Source: Phaenicophaeus curvirostris
Lineage: Eukaryota > Chordata > Aves > Cuculiformes > Cuculidae
DNA: 64,000 nucleotides
NCBI RefSeq assembly: GCF_032191515.1
Contig: NC_091398.1
Location: forward strand, 27,567,443-27,631,442
Direction: 5' to 3'
In this document: positions 37,868-48,800 of the stretch, piece by piece
Position numbering within the stretch: position 1 is the stretch's first letter
Layout: every line of letters begins with the position of its first letter
Notes under the pieces: generated by a model
What the model was told of the DNA's origin: nothing
The model's input: only the letters and a program-made list of their open reading frames with translations
Databases searched by the model: none
Translations under genes and position numbers: made by a program

Positions 37868-38848
37868 AACCATAGGATCATACAATACCAGGTTGGAAGG
37901 GACTTCAAGGATCATCATCCAACCTTTCTTGGCAATAGCGTGGTCTAGACAAGATTACCCAGCACTCAGTCTAGCTGAATCTTAAAAGTCTCTAGTGTTG
38001 CGGAATCCACTGCTTCCCTGGGGAGATTACTCCAATAGCTGATTGTTCTCATTGTGAGAATTTTTCCTCTTGTGTTCAAGCAGAATGTCCCCAGGAGTAA
38101 CTTGTACCCTTTACTCCTCATCCTCACCTTGTGACTCTTTTTAAAAAGGGTGTCTCCATGTTCTTTATAGCCACCATTCAAATTCTAGAACATGGTGATA
38201 AGGTCTCCCCTAAATCTTCTTTTTTCAGGCGGAACAAACCCTGTTCTCTCAGCCTTTCCTCTTATGGCAGACTTCCCACTCCTCTGTTCATTCTCGTGGC
38301 CCTTGTCTGGACATTGTCCAGCCTGTCCATATCTTTTTTTTTAGTCGGAACCAAAACTGAACACAGTATTCCAGGTATGGACTGACAAGCACTTGGTAGA
38401 ATGGAGTAATGACTTCATCTATGTTGGTGATGTCCTTGTCGATGCAATCCAGCATCTCATTGTCTTTCTTTGCTGCAGCACTGCATTCTCTGCTTGTTGT
38501 CCATAAGGACCTCCAGCAATGCAGATCCCAGTCTGTTCTTCACTCTTGTATTATGTTTTCCCAGGTACAAGAGGCTATACTTGTTCTTGCTGAACTTCCA
38601 AAGTTTCTTGTTAGCCCACTCTTCCAGTCCATCCAGGTCTTCCTGCAGGGTGATTCTCCCTTCTGAAGTGTGCACTTCACCACTTAGTTTGGTATCATCA
38701 GCAAATTTCATCAGGGTACACTTCATTGCATCATCCAGACCACTTATGAAGATTTCAAAGAACACTGGACCCAATATCATTCCCTGGGGGACCCCATTTG
38801 TGACAGGCTGCCAGTTTGAAAAGGAGCAATTTCCATCACCCTCTGGGT
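37868..38848 (-). mobile_element. CR1 LINE, longest copy in the window (3' end plus RT region)
   Basis: It starts on the left with a worn tail (CATAGGATCATACAATACC), then GGTTGGAAGGGACTTCAAGG, AAGGTCTCCCCTAAATCTTC and ACTGAACACAGTATTCCAGG, all CR1 marks in minus orientation. From 37966 rightward the minus strand carries the C-terminal half of ORF2. The right edge (near CACCCTCTGGGTAT) is the 5' truncation. It differs from the copy at 3945-4900 and seems to belong to an older or separate CR1 subfamily. No target duplication is evident. Confidence 0.93.
37966..38848 (-). pseudogene. CR1 ORF2 C-terminal half, decayed
   Basis: The family protein is the CR1 endonuclease-reverse transcriptase. On the minus strand, from 38840 leftward, one can read a PVTNGVPQG-like block, ILGPVFF, the intact catalytic box KFADDTKLSG (near 38700) and a LEEWANK block. 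Near 38390 is a YLEYCVQF-like stretch that is open only in shifted frames. The usual ORF2 end follows, with NTRGKILTMRTISYWSNLP and then LETFKIQLD before a stop at 37966. Several frameshifts and stops separate these blocks, so no protein can be made. The preserved FADD box contrasts with the damaged one in the copy at 4074-4865. Confidence 0.88.
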
Positions 38849-41099
38849 ATGTTTAGAGATAAGTATTACATAATAAATTCTATCCTATTCATAGTGTTCT
38901 GAGACCTGTCACTGAATCACTAAAAGAATCTTTAGGACAGCATTTTGTACATGAAAGAAGTTGATATCTATCACAGACCAAGCAACCAAATTAAAATAAA
39001 ATATATGACTTAAACAAATTAATAACATGAGGATTTCAAAATACCATAGTTATTGCCTTTATTGACTCCAGATATTTTAAGCAGAAACACTGACCTTGCA
39101 GGATGATCCTTTTGACTCTATTGGAAGATAAATTCCAGCGTAAAATGTATTCCAATTTTAGAAGTGAATTTTTAAACCCATTTTCTTAGGAACAACACAG
39201 GGACTGACCTTGAAATCTTTGCCTCTTTATAATCTTACTCTGAACCATTCTGCCACTTCTTTTTTTTCCAGTCCCTGGAGCTGAGATGTACTGTCATTAG
39301 TTTTTCAATATTATTATTTGTTCTGCAACATGAACTTATTGTGTAATTATATCTAGTAGTACCAGTACCTACCACTGGTTATAACCCAAACAGGAGTGCT
39401 GGGTAAGACAGCACTTCACAGAAGCCTCCTTTAAGTTATTCTTATGTTAAATCACACTGCGTTACTTCCATGAACTTTCCACAAAATATTGAGTGCTGAA
39501 TCCTAAGGGAAAGGGAATTCTGAATCACAATGGTTTCTAGACAAGACAGAAATGATGGTACTGTCTCTTTTCCTTTGGACTCATTCTAGCCTCCTGTATT
39601 CCTTGCAAAGATGTGACACATTGTTATGGTCTCTAGTAATTGTTGATAATACCTTGCTTATGGTATCAAGATGTTACTGGGAAATCTCAGAGGTAGACAA
39701 TTAAACCCAGACTGCTTATTTAAAAGTCACGTGTCAGGTGTTTTCTCCACTGACATTGGGCATAAGCCTTGCCTATGGTTACATCATGGATTAGTAGCAT
39801 GTAAAAGGTAGGATGCCCAGGCTTGTATATGTTGCTAACCAGTTCAGCACAAAAAAAAACCTAGAAAGATTCAGGGTTTGATTTGATTTGACAATCCACT
39901 ATAGCTCTCAGATTGCATGTCTATATCACAGGTGCCAGCAGAGAGGCTCATGCAGGTTGCTGATCCTGGTCATACACCCTGTCTCTGCCCAGCAGGTGAT
40001 GGTGCATCTATCTCATAAATGGTGTTCTCTCGACAGCAACACGGCTTTAGCCAATGGGGAAACTGTTCGAGAACATAGAAGAGTCCTTGAGCCAGTATCC
40101 TGTGCCTTCTAGTATAAATGTGAGACAAATTTACACCTGGAAAGGACCATCTGAACATATAGAAATGCCAACATATCAGCTCCAGCATACTTTTGCTGCT
40201 AGCTGTACACATTCATTATCTCTCATCAACACTGGAATTTGGTAACATAGATCATTAAGTAAATAAAATACTAATTTGAGAAGATATTTTGTCTATGAAT
40301 TTTCTAGAGCTTCTTGAGCACTGATAACACTGGAAGACTCAGTGCATTCAGCATCTGAATGCCGCATAAAGCATATAATTACTCTCCACAGTCACACTTA
40401 ACCATGTGTACTGACAGCATCCATTCCCTGTAGCAACGACCCTGTGTACCTTTGAGTTTTCTACCAAGACCAGATATATACGTGGTTTTTGATAATACTG
40501 AAATAACAACACAAACAGTAGTTCTGCTTTGATTTTATATAAGGCAAGCTTGTTCCACCAGATATTTTCAGGGATGAGGAACATATAAGAATGGTTGCTG
40601 TTCTGCGAGATAGCAGCAGGGTTTTGTTTGGTTATGTGTGCATGAATAGCCTGAGGAGTCCACAAATATGTTTGATTTGCATAGAGTGAAGAATCTTGGA
40701 AACAGCTGTGATGAGCAATGAAGAGAAGCACAAGTTAATACAGCAAACAATCAGTTGGGGTCTGTAGCTCTCTTTCATTAATACAAAGACATCTTGTCTT
40801 TGAAAACCAGATGGTTTTATTTAGCCCTCTTATGATGGCAAATTCATGAGCTGAGATCTGAGACAGACTGGAGATCAGAACATTTTGTTGCTCGCAACCA
40901 AGAGCTGCCAGGTCCACAGAGTCACTCATTCCAGGAAGGAGTTTAACCATGTGGGGTTTTTTTTTGCTGGACCATCTCCTGGTGCTCTGAAGACATCTTC
41001 TGCATACAGTATGCATTGTTTGATTCATATGCAAACACCTGGAGAGACTACACAGTTCACTCTGTCATTCTAGGACAAGGCATAGGTATGGACAAACAG
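38849..41099. other. Unique DNA between two CR1 copies
   Basis: No gene supported. Between 40348 and 41034 the minus strand shows three overlapping or abutting open frames (127, 60 and 99 codons), which look busy. They use different frames, match no family I know, and do not join through obvious splice sites, so I treat them as chance. Confidence 0.5.
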
Positions 41100-41355
41100 T
41101 TCTCCCATTGGAGACCCCCCTGCCATGGTCTGGGACACCTCCTACTAGATCACAACCCCCATCCAACCTGGCCTTGAACACTTCCAGGGAGAGGATACAC
41201 ACAGCTTCCCTGCACAAACTCTTTCAGTGTTTCACCACGCTCATTGCAAAGAGTTTCTTCAAAATATCTAAACTAAATCTTCCCCCCTTCAATTTATAGC
41301 CACCCCTCATCCTACCTCTACATGCCCTTGTAGAATCTCTATCCCCGCCTTTCTT
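41100..41355 (-). mobile_element. CR1 LINE internal/3' fragment without tail
   Basis: From the left: CCCCCATCCAACCTGGCC, TTGAACACTTCCAGGGAG, CTTCCCTGCACAAACTC and TTTCACCACGCTCATTGC, then a CTTCAAAATATCTAAACTAAATC run and CACCCCTCATCC. These are standard CR1 phrases in minus orientation, matching the last coding part of ORF2 (minus: SLDILKKLFAMSVVKH and LEVFKARLDG). The octamer tail and the usual TAGAATC start are missing on the left, so this copy too has lost its 3' end or is heavily worn there. Confidence 0.9.
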
Positions 41356-44300
41356 GTATATTGTTTCTACATTCTCCTTTCCTGTTTTTGCTAATTAACT
41401 TGGTTTGAATGGTGAAGTCTTCACATTTTCTTTCTTATCACTCTTTGTTCTGATTAATATCACAAAAATGTTGGGAAAATGTTGTGTGTAAGTTTCAAAC
41501 AGCCATGAAAGTTAATGAAGTGTAAATGCAGAGAAGCTATTTCTGTAGATCATAATCTGCTACAGAAGACAAGGCAACTACAAACTATTGAAAAGGACGT
41601 CACCCAGTTTTGTACTGTGCATGTTCCCTTTCTTCAGTGCAAAAATGTACAAATGTTATCAAAATTTTAGTCAGTGGAAAATGTCTCCAAGGCTTCGCAC
41701 AGGAGCTGGAAAAAGTGCCGAGACTTTCTGCTCTTACTGTGTTTGCAATATCTTCCTGCCGCCACAGGTCATTTATAGTAGAAGCAGAGGCTGGCTCAGT
41801 AAACAAGTTATCTATGGGCATATTTATAGAGTTGGCATACTTAATAGATCCAGCTGGCATAGAATGCACCATTCATTTTGTTACAAAATCTAACCCCTTC
41901 CCTCCGCCCCCCATCTGGGTTGGATGAAGAATAGAACTGTTTTCTTATTTGGCTTGTTTCATTTGAAAGTTCCTTTGTAGATCAATCTTCAAAGTAATCA
42001 TGTCCTTATCATTAAGTGTACCCTGCAAATTCCATTGTTAATAAAATAGCCTGCTTGCAACAGCCACAGAAAGAATATCTTTCGCACATAGGTTACACTC
42101 CTTATTTTGTATACAAATAGTGAAGGGACTACACATTACTGACTTTGCAGGAAAAGCTCAAAGAATGACTCCTTTGAATGACTGCATCTGAGTCTGAAGA
42201 ACAAAAAAACCTCAGGATTCGCATTTTAGGGTGAAAGGATGAGAACATTGCTTCACAGTTCACCATTCAGTACTCAAAGATCTGGGATTTTATGGTTTCT
42301 CCAAACAGGGGATTTGCAGCTAGTCATACCTATAAACTGTTGTTTATTCAACTGGTAGCACACTGGCTTGCTAATCCTGCATCAGTTCAGGCAGTGGTCT
42401 GCACTGTGGCAGAATGGCAAGGAGCTGATATGACGTGTATGATGTCATATCTTTCAGTAAACTGGAAGTCTTTGGATGTGAGTTAAGTTCCAATGTCACT
42501 TACAATCTGTTTCAAAGGCACTTTCTCTGAAGGAAAAAAAGAATATTCATGCTTCTACTGTCTGTACCATGCAGCTGAATTCACATAGAATACTTCAGGT
42601 AATTTAAAAAAAATACCTTGGCAATCAGGAACATATGCTCCTTAAATAGTCTATCAAAGTCAGCATGAGAATAGGACTTGCTGTTTGCTGCTGTTTTTTT
42701 CTGAAAAGCACCCTTTCATGCAGCCTGACAAGTCTGATCATATCAGAAGAAAAAACAGATCCTGTACTGAGTTCCATTTTAAGCTATGTCTCTTTAATCT
42801 GTAAAACAAGTCATAATATACTCTGAAATACTGTATTTGAAATTAAACATTTGCTCAGATGCTATACTATGATACTGCATGATGGCAAATGGATGAAATT
42901 AAATTCTCTGGGATTGCCTTTGTAATAGGATGAACAGACTTGCATGTCATCTCTAAGATCTCCATTTACTAAATTTGTATTGGATTTCAGTCATGAATCA
43001 TCAATTATTTGCGCTGCAGGTTTTTTTCTTTTGTTCTTTGCTGTTATCCACGTCTCAACTCATTGACTATTTGTACAATTTGTGACACCGTTTCAACTTT
43101 CTGGCCTTTTGCAAAAATGCATAATGAATCAGCAATTTCCACTATATGTTTTCAGCCTAGATCCTTCTCAGTACAGAAGTGGTGTGGTAGTGCTTCACTT
43201 TATCTTTTGCACATCCTAGAGAATTCCCCCTCTACATCTGCAGTCATCCCCCTAATCCACCTATGCTTTCAGGTATTGTTACCTTTTCTCTTTGGACTTC
43301 TTTTAAAAGGACAGAAATTTCCTATGGTCACCAGCAACTACAAAGGGAGAAATTATTATTGAATCATTGCTTGTCTCCTAGTAGTTTGCCCAATAAATTG
43401 TGCTTTGCCATTTACTATATCCAGAAAGCAGTTACCTTTTCCTTACCACTGTCATCCTTGTCTGTTGTCTACTAATTGTAATCTCTTATGTCTTGTAATA
43501 GTTCCCAAGCAAACAAAGCCATAAGTTAATGAGAGGCAGTCATTTTTTACATTCATTATTATTTATCTGCTCAGATTGCTACTCGCTGGATGGTAGGACC
43601 GGCCTCCATGGCCAGATCTGGTCTCAGTCCATCCTCACTCTGGATGTATCAGCAGCAATCTGCCTGGGTTTTATGGCTTCAGCCCTCACTTATTAGTGCA
43701 TCCCCATGCTGACGTAGCCCTACAGCTGCCAGTATAATGACAAAATGCCTGAGAAAACAAACAAGGACCATCATATGCAGCACTTTGATCTCCTTTGACA
43801 GGCCTTGTGTGGTGAATGCTCCGTACCCCTCAGCTGCGTTCTGATTTGTGTCACCAGCTGTCCTCAAAATATTGTTATCAGTGTGAGAATACTACACTAC
43901 TGTAGCTATCACTGATCCATATAACTACATCAGGGTTTGAAATCTACATATGCTCATGCTTAGGGAGTTTCTGAAAGCTTCAGAGAAGATTCACCAGAAG
44001 GTGTGGACCATGGACGCTGGACTGTTTGCTATATACCCCAGCCACTGACTTGACAAAGGATTCAAGAGCGGTTTAGGATAATTTCTGTGATCTGAATACA
44101 ATTGAATTTGAGTTAAAGAATCCTATTATACTAATCTTTGAATCATATCCCTGCCTAAACTGAGCCAAAGAAATAATTGCCAAAGCTTTTCTGTTGGCAA
44201 AAGGTACTGAGAATCACTTTACGTGGCTATCTTCTGGAGATTTTGTTCAACAGCAGAAAAACGTGGGCTGTTGAATTTGTTTTAGGGAAGAGGTCTGGGG

Positions 44301-44399
44301 ACAGACTTCAGCCTTTTAGTCATAAAGCAGATGGAAAGACTCATATTATCTGGTTAGTTCAGAGTGTGTGATAGTCTCTATCACATTCAGAGGTACAAT
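41356..44399. other. Unique DNA, no gene supported
   Basis: No gene is recognised. At 42340-42452 lie a tRNA-like A-box phrase (TAGCACACTGG, 42356-42366) and a palindrome (42427-42451). The stretch 43560-43870 is richer in G+C than its surroundings but shows no family signature. Open frames of about 100-117 codons near 41600-41930 and 43009-43362 overlap on both strands or lack any domain. Confidence 0.5.
42427..42451. repeat. Inverted repeat, 8-bp arms, 9-nt loop
   Basis: GATATGAC (42427-42434), loop GTGTATGAT, GTCATATC (42444-42451). The left arm runs into TGACGT, half of a CRE-like site. Regulatory meaning is not shown. Confidence 0.8.
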
Positions 44400-44476
44400 A
44401 AGTATCACAGATTTTAAAGCCCAGAGAAGTTGTTTGGATCCAACTATCTAAACCTCCTCACAATGCAGGTGATAAA
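44400..44476 (-). mobile_element. Ancient CR1-type 3' end (probable)
   Basis: The + strand reads TATCACAGATTTTAAAGCCC, then GTTGTTTGGATCCAACTATC, then TAAACCTCCTCACAATGCAGG. This follows an old amniote CR1-type tail that I recall as catagattttaaggccagaagggacc..tggatcatctaatctgacctcctgcataa. The tail lies on the left, so the element is on the minus strand. It is highly diverged and short, and the call rests on the ordered match of three phrases. Confidence 0.6.
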
Positions 44477-45834
44477 GTCATCCATGTGTTTATGATGACT
44501 ACTCCTTATTAAGCTGCACAGATGTGGATTTGGGATAAGAGCAGTGTAACACGTTCTCACCTCCATAAATGTATTATCAAAACATCAAACATGGGTGTCT
44601 TCCTCTGTCACATGAGGACTTCACTTATTAATGAAGGTTTTCTCTGCCTGTGGCTACCCAGTCCTCTGTGTTTCTTTTTATGTTCTTGTATATCTTTTTG
44701 TTTTCTACAAATGGAGAGAAATCAAAATGCACAGTGACTGTATAAAATTTGCATACTATACATACTGTAATTTTTCCAAAGGTGACATATTGTCAGCATA
44801 TGCAAGTTATTTACTTGCAAAAGGTGTAAGATGACTTCCAGAGGTGTCTAGGAAATAACTCCCTCTCTGAACACACACCAGCTGCTTCCCTTTTTCACGG
44901 GGGTATTTGCATCATGTCACCAGCTGACATCATTTGCCCTGGAGGTTTCAGGAAGGAATAGAAAGGTTGCCATGTTAATTAGAGGAGAGTGATAAAACCT
45001 GATGTTTTATTTATTTTCTTGAAGAGGGATTTTATGTGCCTTATCCTGTTTTATGGTAATACTTCTATGATGAATTTTTTGAAGTTTAGTTCAGAATCAG
45101 TTCCCCTGAGAAACAAGAGCTACAACAAATTACAAAGGCCTCGATTGCCTGAGACGACTTATTAAAATTAACCCACTCCTGACTGCAGTTAGCAAACAGT
45201 CATCACATCCTCAAGGACCCTAACTTAGCTACTTATGATGACGTTGGCAGAATTCGACATATACCCATTTTTAGTATTTATCTTGACTGAGATGGAGTTT
45301 ATACTGTGATTAAAACCATTAGTTTAGAAACACTGCATATACCTGGAGGCTGCACCAAATTATGCCAGGAAGGGAACGGAGTTATCTAGGTCCATCGCTC
45401 AGAGTTTAAGATCTCAACAATTTCATAGATCTTGGTCCATGGTGGCTTTTTGCTTGGCAAGCATCAATAATTGAGTGGAATGGACTATGGAGTAACTAGC
45501 TGTTGGCAGAACTCAGTTAGTATGTTGCTGCATTGCTATAACTACAAGGACTCATCGCACTCAAAGGGTATCAAGATAAGTCTGGTCATGAGTGCCTCAT
45601 GGCAATTAAACGAACACAGTTCTCTTTCTCGTCTTGGAACAGAGCTGGACTTCGACCCATGCAGCCTGGGAAGCCAAGGAGCAAGGTAGAGAAGAATAGT
45701 TGAGTTTTCTTTAGTCTCAGATTCCTCATCGTTAAAGTTTAGGCTTTAGAGGGACAGACTAAGCTGTCACACATAATGAAACCTTTGCTGGAAAACAGAG
45801 TTTTCATCCCTTTCTTGTGATCCAGAGGAATTAA

Positions 45835-45860
45835 CTGGTTAAAGATTCGTCTTTAACCAG
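45835..45860. repeat. Perfect inverted repeat, 10-bp arms, 6-nt loop
   Basis: CTGGTTAAAG (45835-45844), loop ATTCGT, CTTTAACCAG (45851-45860). It can form a hairpin in DNA or RNA. No longer flanking pairing was seen, so there is no reason to call a miRNA precursor. Confidence 0.88.
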
Positions 45861-48800
45861 GTGAAGTCCTGATTTCTATAGATCCATTTTGTGTAAATAA
45901 CCTGACTGAATTAATTCATGCTGCAGCTTTGTTATTTATATTATAATAATTCCTAAGAACTCCAACCATGTATCGGATGTCATTTTTCTAAATATCATGT
46001 ATAATTTTAATGAGAAGAGGTAATTTCCAGAAGTTTTAATAACCCAAAAGAAAGCTTAAGGGTGTGGAGCAAAGTGGGGGAAGCCATTTAAGAGAACAGA
46101 AAAATAAAGAGGAATAGAAAGACCAATTAGAAAGCACTAACTTTAAGCACAGGTTGTAATCAATTGTCATTCAGCAAACCATTTAAGCATTTGTCCCACT
46201 GAATTTAGCTCATCATCTCTTTGGAGCAAACACAGTGGTTTACACTTGGGTAAACAGTTTACCTCAGCAGGATCCTGGTACTTGATTATGGCTACTTGAA
46301 GTAATTGCAATATAAATGACAATAATAATACTAATGAGTCTCATTAATTGGGATCACATACTACCAAAAACTCTCTGAAAAACACCTTTCTGACTCCGAA
46401 ATTTATACAATTTATTGTGGCTTCTACTGAAAAACTTCTGGGTTCGCCTTTGACTTCTGTCCTGGCTGTGATTTTAATAAGAGGTTGTTTTTATGCAAAT
46501 AGTATATTATTCACAATTTTGCAGTGTTTGTCTTATGCTGATTACATTAGCAGCTTGCCTTCTGTATTTCAGTCTTACTGCTAATAATGCTACAGATCAT
46601 ATAATGAAATTAATAATGAAAGCAACTGTGTCACTTTCATTATCTGTACCACCAGCGTGCATGGATGAATAGATGCTGCTGTGATGATTTTGGAAGAACT
46701 CAGCAACATCACCATGTGTGGGAGGCTTAAACCATCAGGTGTGGGGGCTTTTTGCCATGGTCTAGCAGTCTTCTTCAAGTCCATTACTTGCTGAGAAAAA
46801 AAAGAAGGATTTCCATACTGTTTCCTAAGATTTCATCCTTAGATTCTATTGGATCTATTATTTGGGTAGAAGAAAACTAGTCAGTCCAAATAAAATGGTA
46901 TAAAGACATAGTTTTTACTGTAATTGTCACAGATTTGAATGATGTGTTCTTGCCAAAAATTGAAATGCATCACTTTACAAAGCTGTTTATGCAGCATGTG
47001 AATTATTTGGAATAAGTTTCATTATGGTGATTAATATGCATGACACTGCATCACAATATGAAACCTATCAAGCCTGGATTGTTTATTTTATTGTTGTTTT
47101 TGTTCTTTTGATGGTATGCAATTTAAAAGCAAAACCACCCCTCCCTCGATAAGATCTCAGTGTCTTTTCATAGGCTCAGTCTCGGTTCTTATTTCCGAGA
47201 GGTGATCATGATTTTGAAAGTTAATTTATATGCATAATACCTCTGTTACACATACTTCATAAAAAGCAGTTGGGTTTATAATATATATGAAAACTAATTT
47301 TCTCGTAGTTGGGCTTTGAGCTTTCTGCAAGATAGACACTATAAAGTTTCCTTGAAAGACCTTCAATTAACACTGGCTCAGGACATGTGCCCACAGAGCT
47401 GTGACTTGGTTTTGCACCTGAACAGCCCTTACTCCACATGAAAGGCAAATTGCATTGGAACTGTCTAGGTCTGGTTCTTTTTTCTCAAAGTCTTGTAGAG
47501 CTGTGAATTTTGGCAGAAACTTGGCCCTAAGTCATGCTTAGGGGGAATCCAAGGTATGGGATAAAGTGTAAAAGCTAGAGAGTTTCTGATTGGTTTAGAT
47601 TTCATTTTAATGTCCCTATGAGTTTTTAAGAACAGCACCTCAATAGAATTATATCATGAAAAACTCCCTGTCAATCTAAATTCAATAGATCTAACCTAGT
47701 TAGACTTCTGTGAAGCTTGTCATATTTTACTATAAGAGAAATGACTAATTAAGATGAAAAGGAACAGAATTAGTAGAAGGCCTGTACGGTGCATCAGAAA
47801 CAGAAATGAAAAAAAGGAAAACGTTAGGCTGAAGGGAGCTTTGTAGCTAAGATCTTCAAACCACCATCTTGTTTAATACTATCAGACTAGCCATTATGAG
47901 TAGCATGATAAACAATGCTTTTGAAACATTCTAATATTTCAAAGGCAGAAAGGATGCCAATAAAGAAGGAGGATCCACATACCATACAGAATTTACTGAG
48001 TGACCTTGAGGTCCTGGAGTAATGTAAAGAGAAGGTCATACACACCAGAACTTATACAAAATATTGGACACTGTCAATATCTAGCACCAGGACGGAAGGA
48101 AAATAGCCTGGTTGTTTTGGTTGATCATGATATGACTGTGTAACACCTACGGAAAGAAGAAAATATTGCTCTAACATGGCTCAGGCAAAGTATAATTTTC
48201 TGCTTACGTATGTTAGAGAAATAACTCAAACTGAAAAAGCTGCAGAAAACAATCAAGGAACTGGAGACATCATATAGGAGAATGAAAGATGTTTTTTCTT
48301 TTTTAACCTAATAAACTCAAGGCTATGACTTTTCTCTCTAAACTCCTCAGGAGAAAGAAGCTGCAGGATGGATATGGCATAAGGGGCAAAGTGGACAAAG
48401 AATAAAGTATGTACAAATGAATTTTGGCTGGAAATTAGAAAAAAACTCACCTCATTTTCAGAGATATGTTAGGGTGTCCTATATCAAATGCTGAGAAGCC
48501 TACCTATGTTAGTAGAGATAAACACACAGATATATTAATGGAAGGAGTTGACAGGACTTTGATAGCCTGTGATGGACCTGATGACAGAGCTGAATCCTGT
48601 GTAGCCTTACACATGCCTCTTTATCTCACTGTGTATCATACCGTGTATACGGCTCAATCTTGTGAACTTCTGTGTTAGCATTCTAATCTGCCATCAAAAT
48701 GAGATATGAAAAGGGATATTTCTACTACAGATAAGTGCCTTGTAAAATTTTGTGCTTCAGAAGTAAACAGAAGAAATTGCTCTTGATGGAAGAAAATATA

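Noticed and set aside
38131..38856. Plus-strand frames of 84-128 codons
   Set aside because: Antisense shadows of the CR1 ORF2 remnant at 37966-38848.
40348..41034. Cluster of minus-strand frames suggesting a longer gene
   Set aside because: The frames differ, overlap without plausible splicing and resemble no family.
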